From Ectocarpus siliculosus (taxonomy: Eukaryota > Sar > Phaeophyceae > Ectocarpales > Ectocarpaceae), in assembly GCA_000310025.1 (NCBI GenBank), contig FN648880.1, forward strand, positions 6,468 to 29,849: a stretch of DNA of 23,382 bases. Reading direction: 5' to 3'. Within the stretch, counting starts at the first letter, position 1; each line of letters opens with the position of its first letter. This document shows, one piece after another, positions 9,890-18,124 of the stretch. The notes beneath the pieces were generated by a model that worked only from the letters and a program-made list of their open reading frames with translations, was not told where the DNA came from and searched no databases. Made by a program: the position numbers and the translations under genes.

Positions 9890-10000
9890 GACTAAACACA
9901 TCAACCGGGTTTGGTGGCCGAGGTTGGTGGGCCTGCTTCGACAGCGCTGGCTGTCACGGCTGTTGCCACCGTACGAAGAGTACGCAGTCATGTGGATGAT
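9890..10000. repeat. Outlying diverged copy of satellite 2
   Basis: The stretch AAACACATCAACCGGGTTTG, then GGTTGGTGGGCCTGCTTC, GACAGCGCTGG and GGCTGTTGCC follows the block order of the 124-bp satellite unit with many changes. A weaker echo (CGAGTGTGTGGTGGCC) lies at about 10127. These appear to be edge copies of the array that becomes regular at about 10620. Confidence 0.6.
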
Positions 10001-10222
10001 ATACGTACACTCGCAAATACAGCAGTTGTTCCGCATCGATGCGGGAGAAAAAAAAAAAAAAAACTGTGGGTTCTGTGGCGTTACGTTCACGATGTTGAAC
10101 GTGGTTTCAATACCGGCTCCGCATCTAACGAGTGTGTGGTGGCCACAGCCAAGCAAGACAATACCCACAAACTATTATTGTTTGGTGTCGATACGCGATG
10201 GAAGTACATACACGAATGCTGG

Positions 10223-10366
10223 ATCACATGGTGCGCTGTAGACGAGTGTATCATATGGACTAATCTGGCCTCAGATTTGCGTTGCAGTCGTTTTGAATCA
10301 CATGGTGTCCTGTACACGAGTGTGTATCACAGGGGATATTCTGGATTCAGATTTACGCTGCAGTCG
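10223..10366. repeat. Diverged 74-bp tandem duplication
   Basis: ATCACATGGTG begins both halves (10223 and 10297), and each half ends with CAGATTT.CG.TGCAGTCG. Similarity is about 80 % by eye, with small indels. It lies between the outlying and regular parts of satellite 2. A 219-codon frame crosses it but contains no ATG. Confidence 0.6.
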
Positions 10367-10619
10367 ATAAAAGCCAGAGATTGTGCAATTGCCAGCGAAG
10401 TATGTGGACACTACTTACAAAGTTACAATAAATTGTTGGAGACTTGCCGTGAGAATCGAGGCCCGATTCGACGGAATCCGTTGAAGTCCTCCCAGAGTAC
10501 ATACAATTGTACTGAGAAAGTTGCTGGACAGCACCAAGCATACCTTGACGCCAGCACGTTGTTGATTTAATAGCGATCAGTCGATCGTGGTATGATCATG
10601 AGTGAGTGTGCATACAACA

Positions 10620-11954
10620 AGTATTGAATGCCGGAACCACACACATCAATAGTGTGTGGCGGCCGTGGTGGTGGGCCTGCTTTCGCAACAGCGCTACTCA
10701 CCACGGTTGTTGCCTGTGTGGCGATTCACGCATGAATAAAGAAAGTGTAAATGCCGGAACCACACACATAAATAGTGTGTGGCGGCCATGGTGGTGGGCT
10801 TGTTTTCGCAACAGCGCTACTTGCCAGGGTTGTTGCCTGTGTGGCGATTCACGCATGAATACAGAGATATGAATGCCGGAACCACACACATCAATAGTGT
10901 GTGGCGGCCGTGGTTGGTGGGCTTGTTTTCGCAACAGCGCTACTTACCAGGGTTGTTGCCTGTGTGGCGATTCACGCATGAAATCAGAGAGTACGAATGC
11001 CGGAACCACAGACATCAATAGTGTGTGGCGGCCATGGTGGTGGGCTTGTTTTCGCGACAGCGCTACTTACCAGGGTTGGTTGTTGCCTGTGTGGCGATTC
11101 ACGCATGAATACAGAGAGTACGAATGCCGGAACCACACACATCAATAGTGTGTGGCGGCCTTGGTTGGTGGGCTTGTTTTTCGCAACAGCGCTACTTACC
11201 AGGGTTGTTGCCTGTGTGGCGATTCACGCATGAATACAGAGAGTATGAATGCCGGAACCACACACATCAATAGTGTGTGGCGGCCGTGGTTGCTGGGATT
11301 GTTTTCGCAACAGCGCTACTTGCCAGGGTTGTTGCCTGTGGGCGATTCACGCATGAAATCCGAGAGTACGAATGCCGGAACCACACACATCAATAGTGTG
11401 TGGCGGCCGTGGTTGGTGGGCTTGTTTTCGCAACAGCGCTACTTACCAGGGTTGTTGCCTGTGTGGCGATTCGCGCATGAAATCCGAGAGTACGAATGCC
11501 GGAACCACACACATCAATAGTGTGTGGCGGCCGTGGTTGGTGGGCTTGTTTCCCCACCAACGCTACTTACCAGAGTTGTTGCCTGTGTGGCGATTCACGC
11601 ATGAATACAGCAAGAGTAAATGCCGGAACCACACACATCAATAGTGTGTGGCGGCCGTGGTTGGTGGGCGTGTTTTCGCAAGAAGAGCGCTACTTGCCAG
11701 GGTTGTTGCCTGTGTGGCGATTCACGCCTGAATATAGAGAGTGTAAATGCCGGAACCACACACACACATCAATAGTGTGTGGCGGCCGTGGTTGGTGGGC
11801 TTGTTTGTCAACAGTGCTACTTACCAGGGTTGTTGCCTGTGTGGCGATTCACGCCTAAATACAGAAAATGTAAATGCCGCAACAGTGCTACTTACCAGGG
11901 TTGTTGCCTGTGTGGCGATTCACGCCTGAATATAGAGAGTGTAAATGCTGGAAC
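10620..11954. repeat. Satellite 2: 124-bp tandem repeat, left block
   Basis: The landmark CCGGAACC recurs at 10631, 10754, 10876, 11000, 11127, 11252, 11375, 11499, 11623 and 11750, spaced 122-127 bp. Further landmarks are at 11877 (CCGC) and 11948 (CTGG, a unit shortened to 71 bp). Each unit contains the inverted repeat CCACACAC-ATCAATA-GTGTGTGG, a second pair GCAACA...TGTTGC, and GGCGATTCACGCATGAATAC. Neighbouring copies are highly similar, differing by a few substitutions and 1-3 bp indels. The block ends in the middle of a unit at the retrotransposon insertion; the same unit resumes at 20442. Frames of 60-120 codons here follow the repeat and are not genes. Confidence 0.95.
11951..11954. 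repeat. Target-site duplication GAAC (left)
   Basis: GAAC directly precedes the element's terminal TGAGG. The same four bases directly follow the other LTR at 20438-20441. Removing the element and one copy restores the satellite unit CTGGAACCACACAC. Confidence 0.88.
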
Positions 11955-12280
11955 TGAGGACACTGGCTATTGTCGGAGACAGATGCCGGTGCCGTGGCAG
12001 TATTATCCCACTGCCAGGGGAAGGCTATTTCCTCTCGTGATGTGTAAACGAGGAGAAGAGGGTAGAAAGAGAGAGTGGCCATAGCGGCAGAGGGAGAGGA
12101 GAGTCGAAGACTCTCCGCTTCCACTTTCGGCAAGTGGCCAGGGACTTCGGAAGATATCCATCTCCGACGGTGCATTTCCTGTCACTCTCCTTGTGACAAG
12201 ATACCCCGAGGGAGCCATATCTTCCTACACTTTGTATGTGCACACATGGTTGGTTATACTCGTGACAGGTGTCCTCCACA
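11955..12280 (-). repeat. 3' LTR of the Ty3/gypsy element
   Basis: 326 bp, written on the plus strand as TGAGGACACTGGC...GGTGTCCTCCACA. The ends form an imperfect inverted repeat (TGAGGACAC / GTGTCCTCCA). It appears identical to 20112-20437. Three stem-loops lie in a row: 12098-12116 (GGAGAGTC/GACTCTCC, 3-nt loop), 12121-12137 (CCACTT/AAGTGG) and 12178-12200 (CCTGTCAC/GTGACAAG with one wobble). I cannot place the promoter or the R region from sequence alone. Confidence 0.96.
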
Positions 12281-12293
12281 TCACCCCCCCCTC
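12281..12293 (-). promoter_or_regulatory. Polypurine tract (plus-strand primer)
   Basis: On the minus strand AGAGGGGGGGTGA directly abuts the 3' LTR start TGTGG. In LTR retrotransposons such a tract resists RNase H and primes second-strand DNA synthesis. The remnant at 3408-3421 has the same tract with one more G in the same position. Confidence 0.85.
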
Positions 12294-13277
12294 TATGCGC
12301 CACAAGTCCATCTGTGCTAAAGATGTGCTTTTGGCGGCCATAGACATGAGTGGCTCATGGAGACACATGTATTGGAGTTAACCTACCTGGTACAACATCA
12401 TCAACTCGGCCTGATTATCATACAACGCGTGTTAAAAAACACGGAGTCTTCAGACAGAGTAGTGATAGATGTGGTCCATACTAGTATAGTCTAGAAAAAA
12501 AAATTGTGGGTACTGGGCTGTCAAGATGACAGCTAGTGTACTAAAATATTTCGCATGATAATGCTGTGGGGTTGATGAGAGATAGACTCGTAATGAGGTG
12601 ACCCTCCGGCGAGTCTGTCTTTTCATCATAAAATAATATCGTGATGAGGAATAAACTTGTAATGAGGTGACCCTCTAGCAAGTTTTCTCTATTCATCATC
12701 GAAAAATAAGATCTTGATGGAGGATGAACTTGTAATGAGGTGACCCTCTAGCAAGTTTATCTATTCATCAAAAACAAGATCTTGATGGGATGAACTTGTA
12801 ATGAGGTGACCCTCTGGCAAGTTTATCTATTCATCAAAAACAAGATCTTGATGGGATGAACTTGTAATGAGGTGACCCTCTGGCAAGTTTATCTATTCAT
12901 CACAAATAAGATCTTGGTGGGATGAACTTGTACTGAGGTGACCCTCTGGCAAGTTTATCTATTCATCACAAATAAGATCTTGGTGGGATGAACTTGTAAT
13001 GAGGTGACCCTCTGGCAAGTTTATCTATTCATCAAAAAAATAAGATCTATTCATAAAAAAAATAAGATCTTGGGACAGCGGTGGTATCATTCAATTCTCC
13101 TCGCGAGTGTTTCCCCAAACACTTCAAAAATAGGTTGTTTCCACTGGATACAACCAACCACCGTGGCTACTGGTCCTGTGCTAAATATATATATATAACA
13201 CAGAATAGTAGTAGTATAAATTTGTCTCAAGTCTCGGAAAAGATAGACATGGCAACTGTTAGGAACGATAGAATAAA
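12294..13277 (-). other. Long non-coding 3' region of the element
   Basis: About 1 kb between the end of pol and the polypurine tract, A/T-rich, with no open frame that continues pol. It is unusually rich in short hairpins: CGTGTT/AACACG at 12428-12443, GCTGTC/GACAGC at 12517-12533, the seven-unit array at 12574-13033, AGTGTTT/AAACACT at 13106-13123, and GGTTGT/ACAACC at about 13133-13155. The final ~190 bp next to the polypurine tract are conserved in the truncated relative at 3222-3407, but the array is not present there. Confidence 0.75.
12574..13033 (-). repeat. Seven-unit tandem hairpin array in the element's 3' region
   Basis: Units at 12574-12627, 12643-12697, 12723-12769, 12789-12835, 12855-12901, 12921-12967 and 12987-13033, with a 66-bp period in the last four, and a half-unit remnant to about 13072. 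On the plus strand each unit runs GATGA...ACTTG-TAAT-GAGG-TGAC-CCTC-NGG-CAAGT...TCATC, so it folds into an outer stem, a middle stem and a perfect inner GAGG/CCTC stem with loop TGAC. Unit 1 has GACTCG/CGAGTC where the others have AACTTG/CAAGTT, two paired changes that keep the stem. Most linkers contain the palindrome AAGATCTT. The complement, as transcribed in the element, folds equally well. Confidence 0.85.
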
Positions 13278-15545
13278 TCAATCGTTTAATTTCCGGGCCC
13301 TAGTTCGTTTTCGTTTGCTAGTACGGCAGGGCAATTGAGTATCACTCTGTGTCGTAGCAGAACGCGACTTGGGTAATGGACCCTCCTTTAGGAGCCTTCT
13401 TCGTCGCTTCTTGGTTTTGTTCGGTGGCTCAGAGCCACTTTGCGTTGCCAATTTCCGACTTAAAGGTTCTTGAGGAGTAGCTGCCTGTTTTCGTTTTCGT
13501 TTCCCTGTTTTACTGGGTGATTTTGGGTCTCCCTGTTCAACTGGGGCACGAGACGACGATTTATTAGGCTGCACGATTTCCAAACCACAACGGATTCGGT
13601 AGGCAGATATCATTTCTTGACATTGTGGAATTTCGTCTGCTCTATATTCAAGGTCTGACTCAGGGCCGTAGCCTCGAAGACGCAAACGATACTTGTAGTT
13701 GTACGGGGTTTTCGGCCCCTTACCACTCTTATGACTTACCACTTTGTCAACGACGTAGGATTCAATTTTCGGTTGAGCTTCGTCGGGATGGTCTAGCTCG
13801 GGCAACGGAATCTGGCGTCCTAAGAAAAACTCGGAAAGCTTATCAAAGTCTGGCGCAGGTGGCGTTTTCCTCGCGTAGTACTGTTTAATGTGGGCTAAAT
13901 GGACCGAAACTTCTCGAGTTTCGTTCTGGCGTCTCACTCTATATACCACCGGTGATAATTTAGAGCAGATGACGTAAGGTCCTCTCCACGGTAACAATAA
14001 TTTCGGATTTGGTCCATCCGAATCCTGGTATGGGCGGTACACAAGTACTAGATCACCAGGTTTAAACACAGGGATAGGGCGCAGTTTAGCGTTCTTAGCA
14101 GCTTGTTTTTTTGTGCGTTCCGATAGGTTACGGCGCGCTAGTTCAAAAGCAACCTGTAGATTTTCCTGTGTTGTTTTAGAGAATTCCTCGGTATTCGCTG
14201 TTGTTCCCACATGAGGGATGCCGAGGATAATGTCAACTGGTAGTCGTGGCTTCCGACCAAACATAAGAAAGAATGGTGTTTCATGCATGGTGGAGCTAAA
14301 TGACGTGTTGTAAGCCAGTTGGACAAAAGGCAGCAATGATGCCCAGTTATCGCGGTTCATGGAACTATGCATGTCAAGCATTGCGTGCATGGTAGCATGT
14401 ACTCGTTCTGAGACAGAATTACCCTGCGGACGGTATGGTGTCGTGCGGGTTTTCTTGTAGTTCAGAATACGCTGTAATTGGTGGACTACACTGTTCTCAA
14501 ATTCAGGTCCTTGGTCGGAATGCAACAGTTCAGGCGATCCAAAGATGCTGATGATGCGGTCGATAATGGCCTGAGCGACAGTGATTGCTGACTTGTTGGG
14601 AATCGGAGTCAACACGGTGAATCGGGTTAGGTGGTCCATCATGGATAGGACATGTTTGCACCGTACCCCGGCGGCTGACACTGATTCTACTTTATATTCA
14701 ACTAGGTCAACCGAAATACGTTCAAACGGTCTTTGTACTGGTACATGTCCCGTTCGTAATTTGTTCCGGTTGTGGGCTGTTTTCCGACGTTGACAGGCTT
14801 GGCATTCTTGACACCAAGTACGGACGTCCCGATTCATGGTTGGCCACCAGTACTTTTGGCGAATCTTCTCATAAGTCGGTCTAGACGCTAAGTGGCCCCC
14901 AGATAATACGTGGTCATGATAGGCGTGTAGCACTAGTCCGGTAAGGGCGTAAGGCAACACCAATTGGTCACTAAACGTACTACGTTTCCGGAGGTAGCCT
15001 GGTAAATACGATTTAAACAGCAATCCATCACGCACGAAGTAGTACGACATGGAAGTGGTTGTCTCGTCATCAGGTAATTGAGCGTCAGGTTTTGTAAGAT
15101 AGTCGATATACTTGCCATATTCAAGAGCTTGTTTTTCACGCAAGATATCGCGGTTAATAGTTTCAAATACGTTGGTCGCGCTAATATAAACTGATTTCTC
15201 AGCGAATAATTCGCGATCACTTTGAACCGGTCGCAAGTTTTCCAAACGATCTGCAGACACTTGGTACGGACGTGGTGGGACATTTGAATGCAGCGCAGGG
15301 TCATCAGGCACATTCCTACATATCGGTGCAAGTTGCGGTGCTTCCAACTGTTGTTGGTGATCGAACGCAAACAACCGAGATAGGGTGTCTGGGACTACAT
15401 GTAACTTTCCCGGCTTGTGTCGCACTGTAAAGTCAAAGGACTGCAAAGCGATTGCCCATCTGGTCAGCATATTAGACGTGTCTTGCATTGTGTACAAATA
15501 TCTCAATGCCGCGTGATCCGTGACAACTTCGAAATGTCTGCCCCC
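13278..15545 (-). CDS. pol: Pol, downstream part: end of RNase H, integrase, chromodomain-like tail (broken gene)
   Basis: Second half of pol, separated from the first by an apparent one-base insertion near 15541-15545. Residue numbers count from codon 15506. Residues 1-45 complete RNase H (RHKPGKLHVVPDTLSR). The integrase zinc-binding domain uses H197, H205, C235 and C238. The integrase core has the DDE triad D267, D331 and E367, with the classic 35 residues between the last two; integrase inserts element DNA into the genome. A GPY motif lies at 509-511. Residues 583-640 resemble a chromodomain (YVVDKV ... RLRGYGPE), but the two tryptophans usual in the methyl-lysine cage are replaced, as in divergent chromoviral chromodomains. 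The last 90 residues are strongly basic with KRKRK, KKRRRR and KRKR clusters, probably nuclear localisation signals. The stop is TGA. There is no start codon of its own; it depends on the upstream frame. Confidence 0.93.
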   Translation of the reverse strand, partial: GGRHFEVVTDHAALRYLYTMQDTSNMLTRWAIALQSFDFTVRHKPGKLHVVPDTLSRLFAFDHQQQLEAPQLAPICRNVPDDPALHSNVPPRPYQVSADRLENLRPVQSDRELFAEKSVYISATNVFETINRDILREKQALEYGKYIDYLTKPDAQLPDDETTTSMSYYFVRDGLLFKSYLPGYLRKRSTFSDQLVLPYALTGLVLHAYHDHVLSGGHLASRPTYEKIRQKYWWPTMNRDVRTWCQECQACQRRKTAHNRNKLRTGHVPVQRPFERISVDLVEYKVESVSAAGVRCKHVLSMMDHLTRFTVLTPIPNKSAITVAQAIIDRIISIFGSPELLHSDQGPEFENSVVHQLQRILNYKKTRTTPYRPQGNSVSERVHATMHAMLDMHSSMNRDNWASLLPFVQLAYNTSFSSTMHETPFFLMFGRKPRLPVDIILGIPHVGTTANTEEFSKTTQENLQVAFELARRNLSERTKKQAAKNAKLRPIPVFKPGDLVLVYRPYQDSDGPNPKLLLPWRGPYVICSKLSPVVYRVRRQNETREVSVHLAHIKQYYARKTPPAPDFDKLSEFFLGRQIPLPELDHPDEAQPKIESYVVDKVVSHKSGKGPKTPYNYKYRLRLRGYGPESDLEYRADEIPQCQEMISAYRIRCGLEIVQPNKSSSRAPVEQGDPKSPSKTGKRKRKQAATPQEPLSRKLATQSGSEPPNKTKKRRRRLLKEGPLPKSRSATTQSDTQLPCRTSKRKRTRARKLND

Positions 15546-18042
15546 ACAAGTAGGGTCGCCAGTGTTGTAAACTCAAAACCACACCGTAACATTCCTTCAT
15601 CGTCGCAGAGTAATGACGTTGAGCCTTGTTAAATCGTTGGCTAAAATAAGCGATAATATTCACATCGTCGCCGTTCTTTTGGCCCAGGAATGCTCCTGCA
15701 CCAACTTCACTAGCATCTACGTGAACCACGAAGTCTTTGGTAAAGTCAGGGAAACATAACACAGGTGCTTTGCTGAGTAACCGTTTGATCTCTGCAAAAG
15801 CCTTATCATGTTCCTGGTTCCAACGTTTTGCGATCGATTTTACATGCTCTTTTTGTGTGAGTTCGACTAGCGGTGCGATCACCGTAGAAAGGTCGGGTAT
15901 AAATTTCCTCACATAGTTCACCATTCCCAATACTGAGCGAAGCGCTTTGATTGTTTTGGGTGCAGGCAAATCGACAATAGACTTTATACGATCTTCCCCA
16001 ACACGAATCCCTTTTGCCGACAGTATATGCCCCAGGTATTTTACTTCCTGTGGTCCAAATTGTACTTTGGAGGGTTTCAAGGTAAGACCGGCCGCTTGGA
16101 GTGCTTGGAGCATGCTTTCTAATAAGGTTAGATGGCTCTCCCAATTTGAGCTGCAGCAAATAATGTCGTCCATATACACCAAAAGTCCACTGCGTGGTCC
16201 GAAGTGAGAGAATGCCAGAGACATCATACGGGCAAATAGAAAAGGAGCATTCGCAATTCCGAAGGGGAGGCGTTTGAAAACCCATTTCCCTTTGTGTGTC
16301 ACAAACGCAGTCTTTTCTTGTTCTGCTTCGTCTACTTCAATTTGGTGGTAGGCTGACTGGATATCGCAGACAGTAATAAATTTTGCACCTCCAACGGTAT
16401 CAATATGGGATTCTATATCTGGCATGGGCCAAGATTTTCGAATTAAACTCTTGTTAATAGTAGAGCGGTAGTCAACGCAGAATCGGGGAGTGCCATCAGC
16501 TTTTGCTACGATGGTAACTGCAGATCCCCACGAACTGGGTCTCTGTTCAATAATCTCCTCGTCTTCCATTTGTTCCACACACTTGTCGATAACTTCTTGT
16601 GCTCTAGGATTAGTACGATAGGGAGCACGGTCGACTGGTTTAGTGCCTGGTTCTAGCGGAAAATCTGCCTTGGCTATCTTGCATTTTCCGAGCTCCTTCG
16701 GAGATAATGAAAACACGTTACGATATTTCGCGCATAAATCCAAGACTTGCGAGCATTGTTGAGGAGTAAATGTAGTGTTCGTGAACGCTTTTTTCATGGC
16801 TCGTTTCAACTCGTCTCGCTTGTGTCTGAATGTGGTTTGGTCGCTATTGACAGCGCTAACTGTTTTATCGGCAACCGATTTTACAGGCGAAATGTACCCT
16901 AAAATAGTGTCACGCGCAATGTGAACGTGTCGTTTGGATGGATTAGCAACTTGTACCGCAGCAGACTTGTCCGTTGCTGACCAATTGCATACCGTTCTAG
17001 CGACTACGATTGTACGGAACGCTTCGGGTATATTTTCAGACGTTTCGATGTCTTTGGCAGTGATAATCCGTGGTTCGATCAACGCAGGCGTGTTTGCCTG
17101 TGGTGCGTGTTTCGTCACGACGTCTAGTGCCATTTCACTTTCGGGGGGAATGCAGTATCTCCTAGAGAGATATACGGGCACTGCTCCTATCGATGGGTCA
17201 AGCGTCACTATAGATATTTGCGCGGGGGCATCATTATTAGTGTCCGCTTGACTATTCGTTCGTCTGTGAGTTGCCGGAATTTTTCGTGTTGAATTTTTAA
17301 ACGAAAGTTGCTCACCGCACCAATCAAGGACGGCACCGAAGGCATTCATAATGCTATTATCGAGCAACATCTTATCCGGACCTAGATTGGGCAACACGAG
17401 AGCTTCCACTGGTAATGTGATATCTCCCAGTGTGAGCTTAAATCGGATGTATCCTAGGATTTCTAACGCTGATCCGTCTGCGCTATTCAACTGAATTGCG
17501 CCAGGAGGCACAGGTTTCAGAGGCAAACGTTGCAGGACCGGATGCGATTTAATAAAAGACGCTGATATACACGGTACATCAGCTGCTGTGTCGATAGTAA
17601 GGTCGGACACAGCGTGATTACAAACTCGGGCAGGAATTCGCACTCTCTTGGAGGACGAATTTAACGCATTCGGGTGTTGTGGGTATTTACTCAGTGCTGA
17701 CGCATGAAACGCCGCATAAGTGGGTCCACCACTCGATGCACTTGAAACAGAGGCATGTCTTTCCGTGTTATGATTAAATGGCATACTACCAGTCAGTACA
17801 AATTCAGCTTGCGGGGCTAACCTAGAAGTCGGCACACGAGTGCGCTTGTTCTTCCTATTTTTCCCTGCTTTGCTACTTGACCGACTATGAAACAGTGCCT
17901 GGGCAGAATCTGCTACCGATGTCTCAGAATTACTGCTAGAATCTTGAACGGACTTCACATCACCACCTCTCACCCGAGGAAAAAATGATTCCCTCGATTT
18001 TCTACTGTCATGCACATACGGGGGCTGAGTCAACTCGGGCAT
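15472..18042 (-). CDS. pol: Pol, upstream part: protease, reverse transcriptase, RNase H start
   Basis: 856 codons from ATG at 18042. Residues 1-140 are Ser-rich with a basic patch (KNRKNKR). An aspartic protease lies at about 143-250: the active-site motif reads IDTAADVPCIS (D151), with Ala where Gly is usual, and a later LLDNSIMNAFG segment. Reverse transcriptase lies at about 460-690: D560 in VCDIQSAYHQ, LPFGIANAP at 592-600, and the catalytic YMDD at 623-626; it makes DNA from element RNA. The RT thumb and connection follow (LGHILSAKGI at 670-679, VLGMVNYVRKFIPDLS). RNase H begins near 771 with D776 and E817. The domain breaks at about residue 835; after that the frame is out of phase. 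An in-frame TAG lies nine nucleotides upstream of the ATG, so this start is forced unless splicing supplies another. Confidence 0.94.
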   Translation of the reverse strand: MPELTQPPYVHDSRKSRESFFPRVRGGDVKSVQDSSSNSETSVADSAQALFHSRSSSKAGKNRKNKRTRVPTSRLAPQAEFVLTGSMPFNHNTERHASVSSASSGGPTYAAFHASALSKYPQHPNALNSSSKRVRIPARVCNHAVSDLTIDTAADVPCISASFIKSHPVLQRLPLKPVPPGAIQLNSADGSALEILGYIRFKLTLGDITLPVEALVLPNLGPDKMLLDNSIMNAFGAVLDWCGEQLSFKNSTRKIPATHRRTNSQADTNNDAPAQISIVTLDPSIGAVPVYLSRRYCIPPESEMALDVVTKHAPQANTPALIEPRIITAKDIETSENIPEAFRTIVVARTVCNWSATDKSAAVQVANPSKRHVHIARDTILGYISPVKSVADKTVSAVNSDQTTFRHKRDELKRAMKKAFTNTTFTPQQCSQVLDLCAKYRNVFSLSPKELGKCKIAKADFPLEPGTKPVDRAPYRTNPRAQEVIDKCVEQMEDEEIIEQRPSSWGSAVTIVAKADGTPRFCVDYRSTINKSLIRKSWPMPDIESHIDTVGGAKFITVCDIQSAYHQIEVDEAEQEKTAFVTHKGKWVFKRLPFGIANAPFLFARMMSLAFSHFGPRSGLLVYMDDIICCSSNWESHLTLLESMLQALQAAGLTLKPSKVQFGPQEVKYLGHILSAKGIRVGEDRIKSIVDLPAPKTIKALRSVLGMVNYVRKFIPDLSTVIAPLVELTQKEHVKSIAKRWNQEHDKAFAEIKRLLSKAPVLCFPDFTKDFVVHVDASEVGAGAFLGQKNGDDVNIIAYFSQRFNKAQRHYSATMKECYGVVLSLQHWRPYLWGQTFRSCHGSRGIEIFVHNARHV
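15541..15545 (-). other. Probable frameshift site in pol (C5/G5 homopolymer)
   Basis: The plus strand has five C at 15541-15545 (five G in the coding strand). RNase H residues are readable in one frame up to this run and in the +1 frame directly after it, as though the run carries one base too many. The first frame then continues about 20 codons without similarity to RNase H before stopping at 15472. Position inside a catalytic domain argues for mutation or sequencing error rather than programmed frameshifting. Confidence 0.8.
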
Positions 18043-18124
18043 TCTGTGCTACATGAGTTTCCTCAGCTAATGGTGTGCTATCGACCTGTCTCCCTACGAG
18101 CGAGGAGTCCCGTGAAGGGCCCCG
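18043..18124 (-). other. gag-pol spacer
   Basis: 82 nt between the gag stop (TGA, 18125-18127) and the pol ATG (18042). Pol is in the +1 frame relative to gag, and three TAG codons lie in the pol frame within this spacer, so direct ribosomal frameshifting from gag into pol cannot read through it. The sequence next to the pol start is ATGTAGCACAGAATG, a minimal upstream frame ending nine bases before the pol start. Pol must be reached by reinitiation, internal entry, stop readthrough or a spliced RNA; the sequence does not decide which. Confidence 0.6.

Noticed and set aside
9911-10570. A 219-codon plus-strand open frame, the longest outside the retrotransposon.
   Set aside because: It contains no ATG at all, includes a lysine run from a poly-A tract, and crosses satellite-like and tandemly duplicated sequence. 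No protein motif is visible.
12574-13033. CRISPR-like array of regular repeats.
   Set aside because: The whole 66-bp unit, linker included, is repeated, so there are no unique spacers. It lies inside a eukaryotic retrotransposon with no cas genes.
15472-15545. Programmed ribosomal frameshifting inside pol.
   Set aside because: The shift falls within the RNase H catalytic domain at a plain homopolymer, with no slippery heptamer and no reason to make a product truncated there. An indel or sequencing error is simpler.
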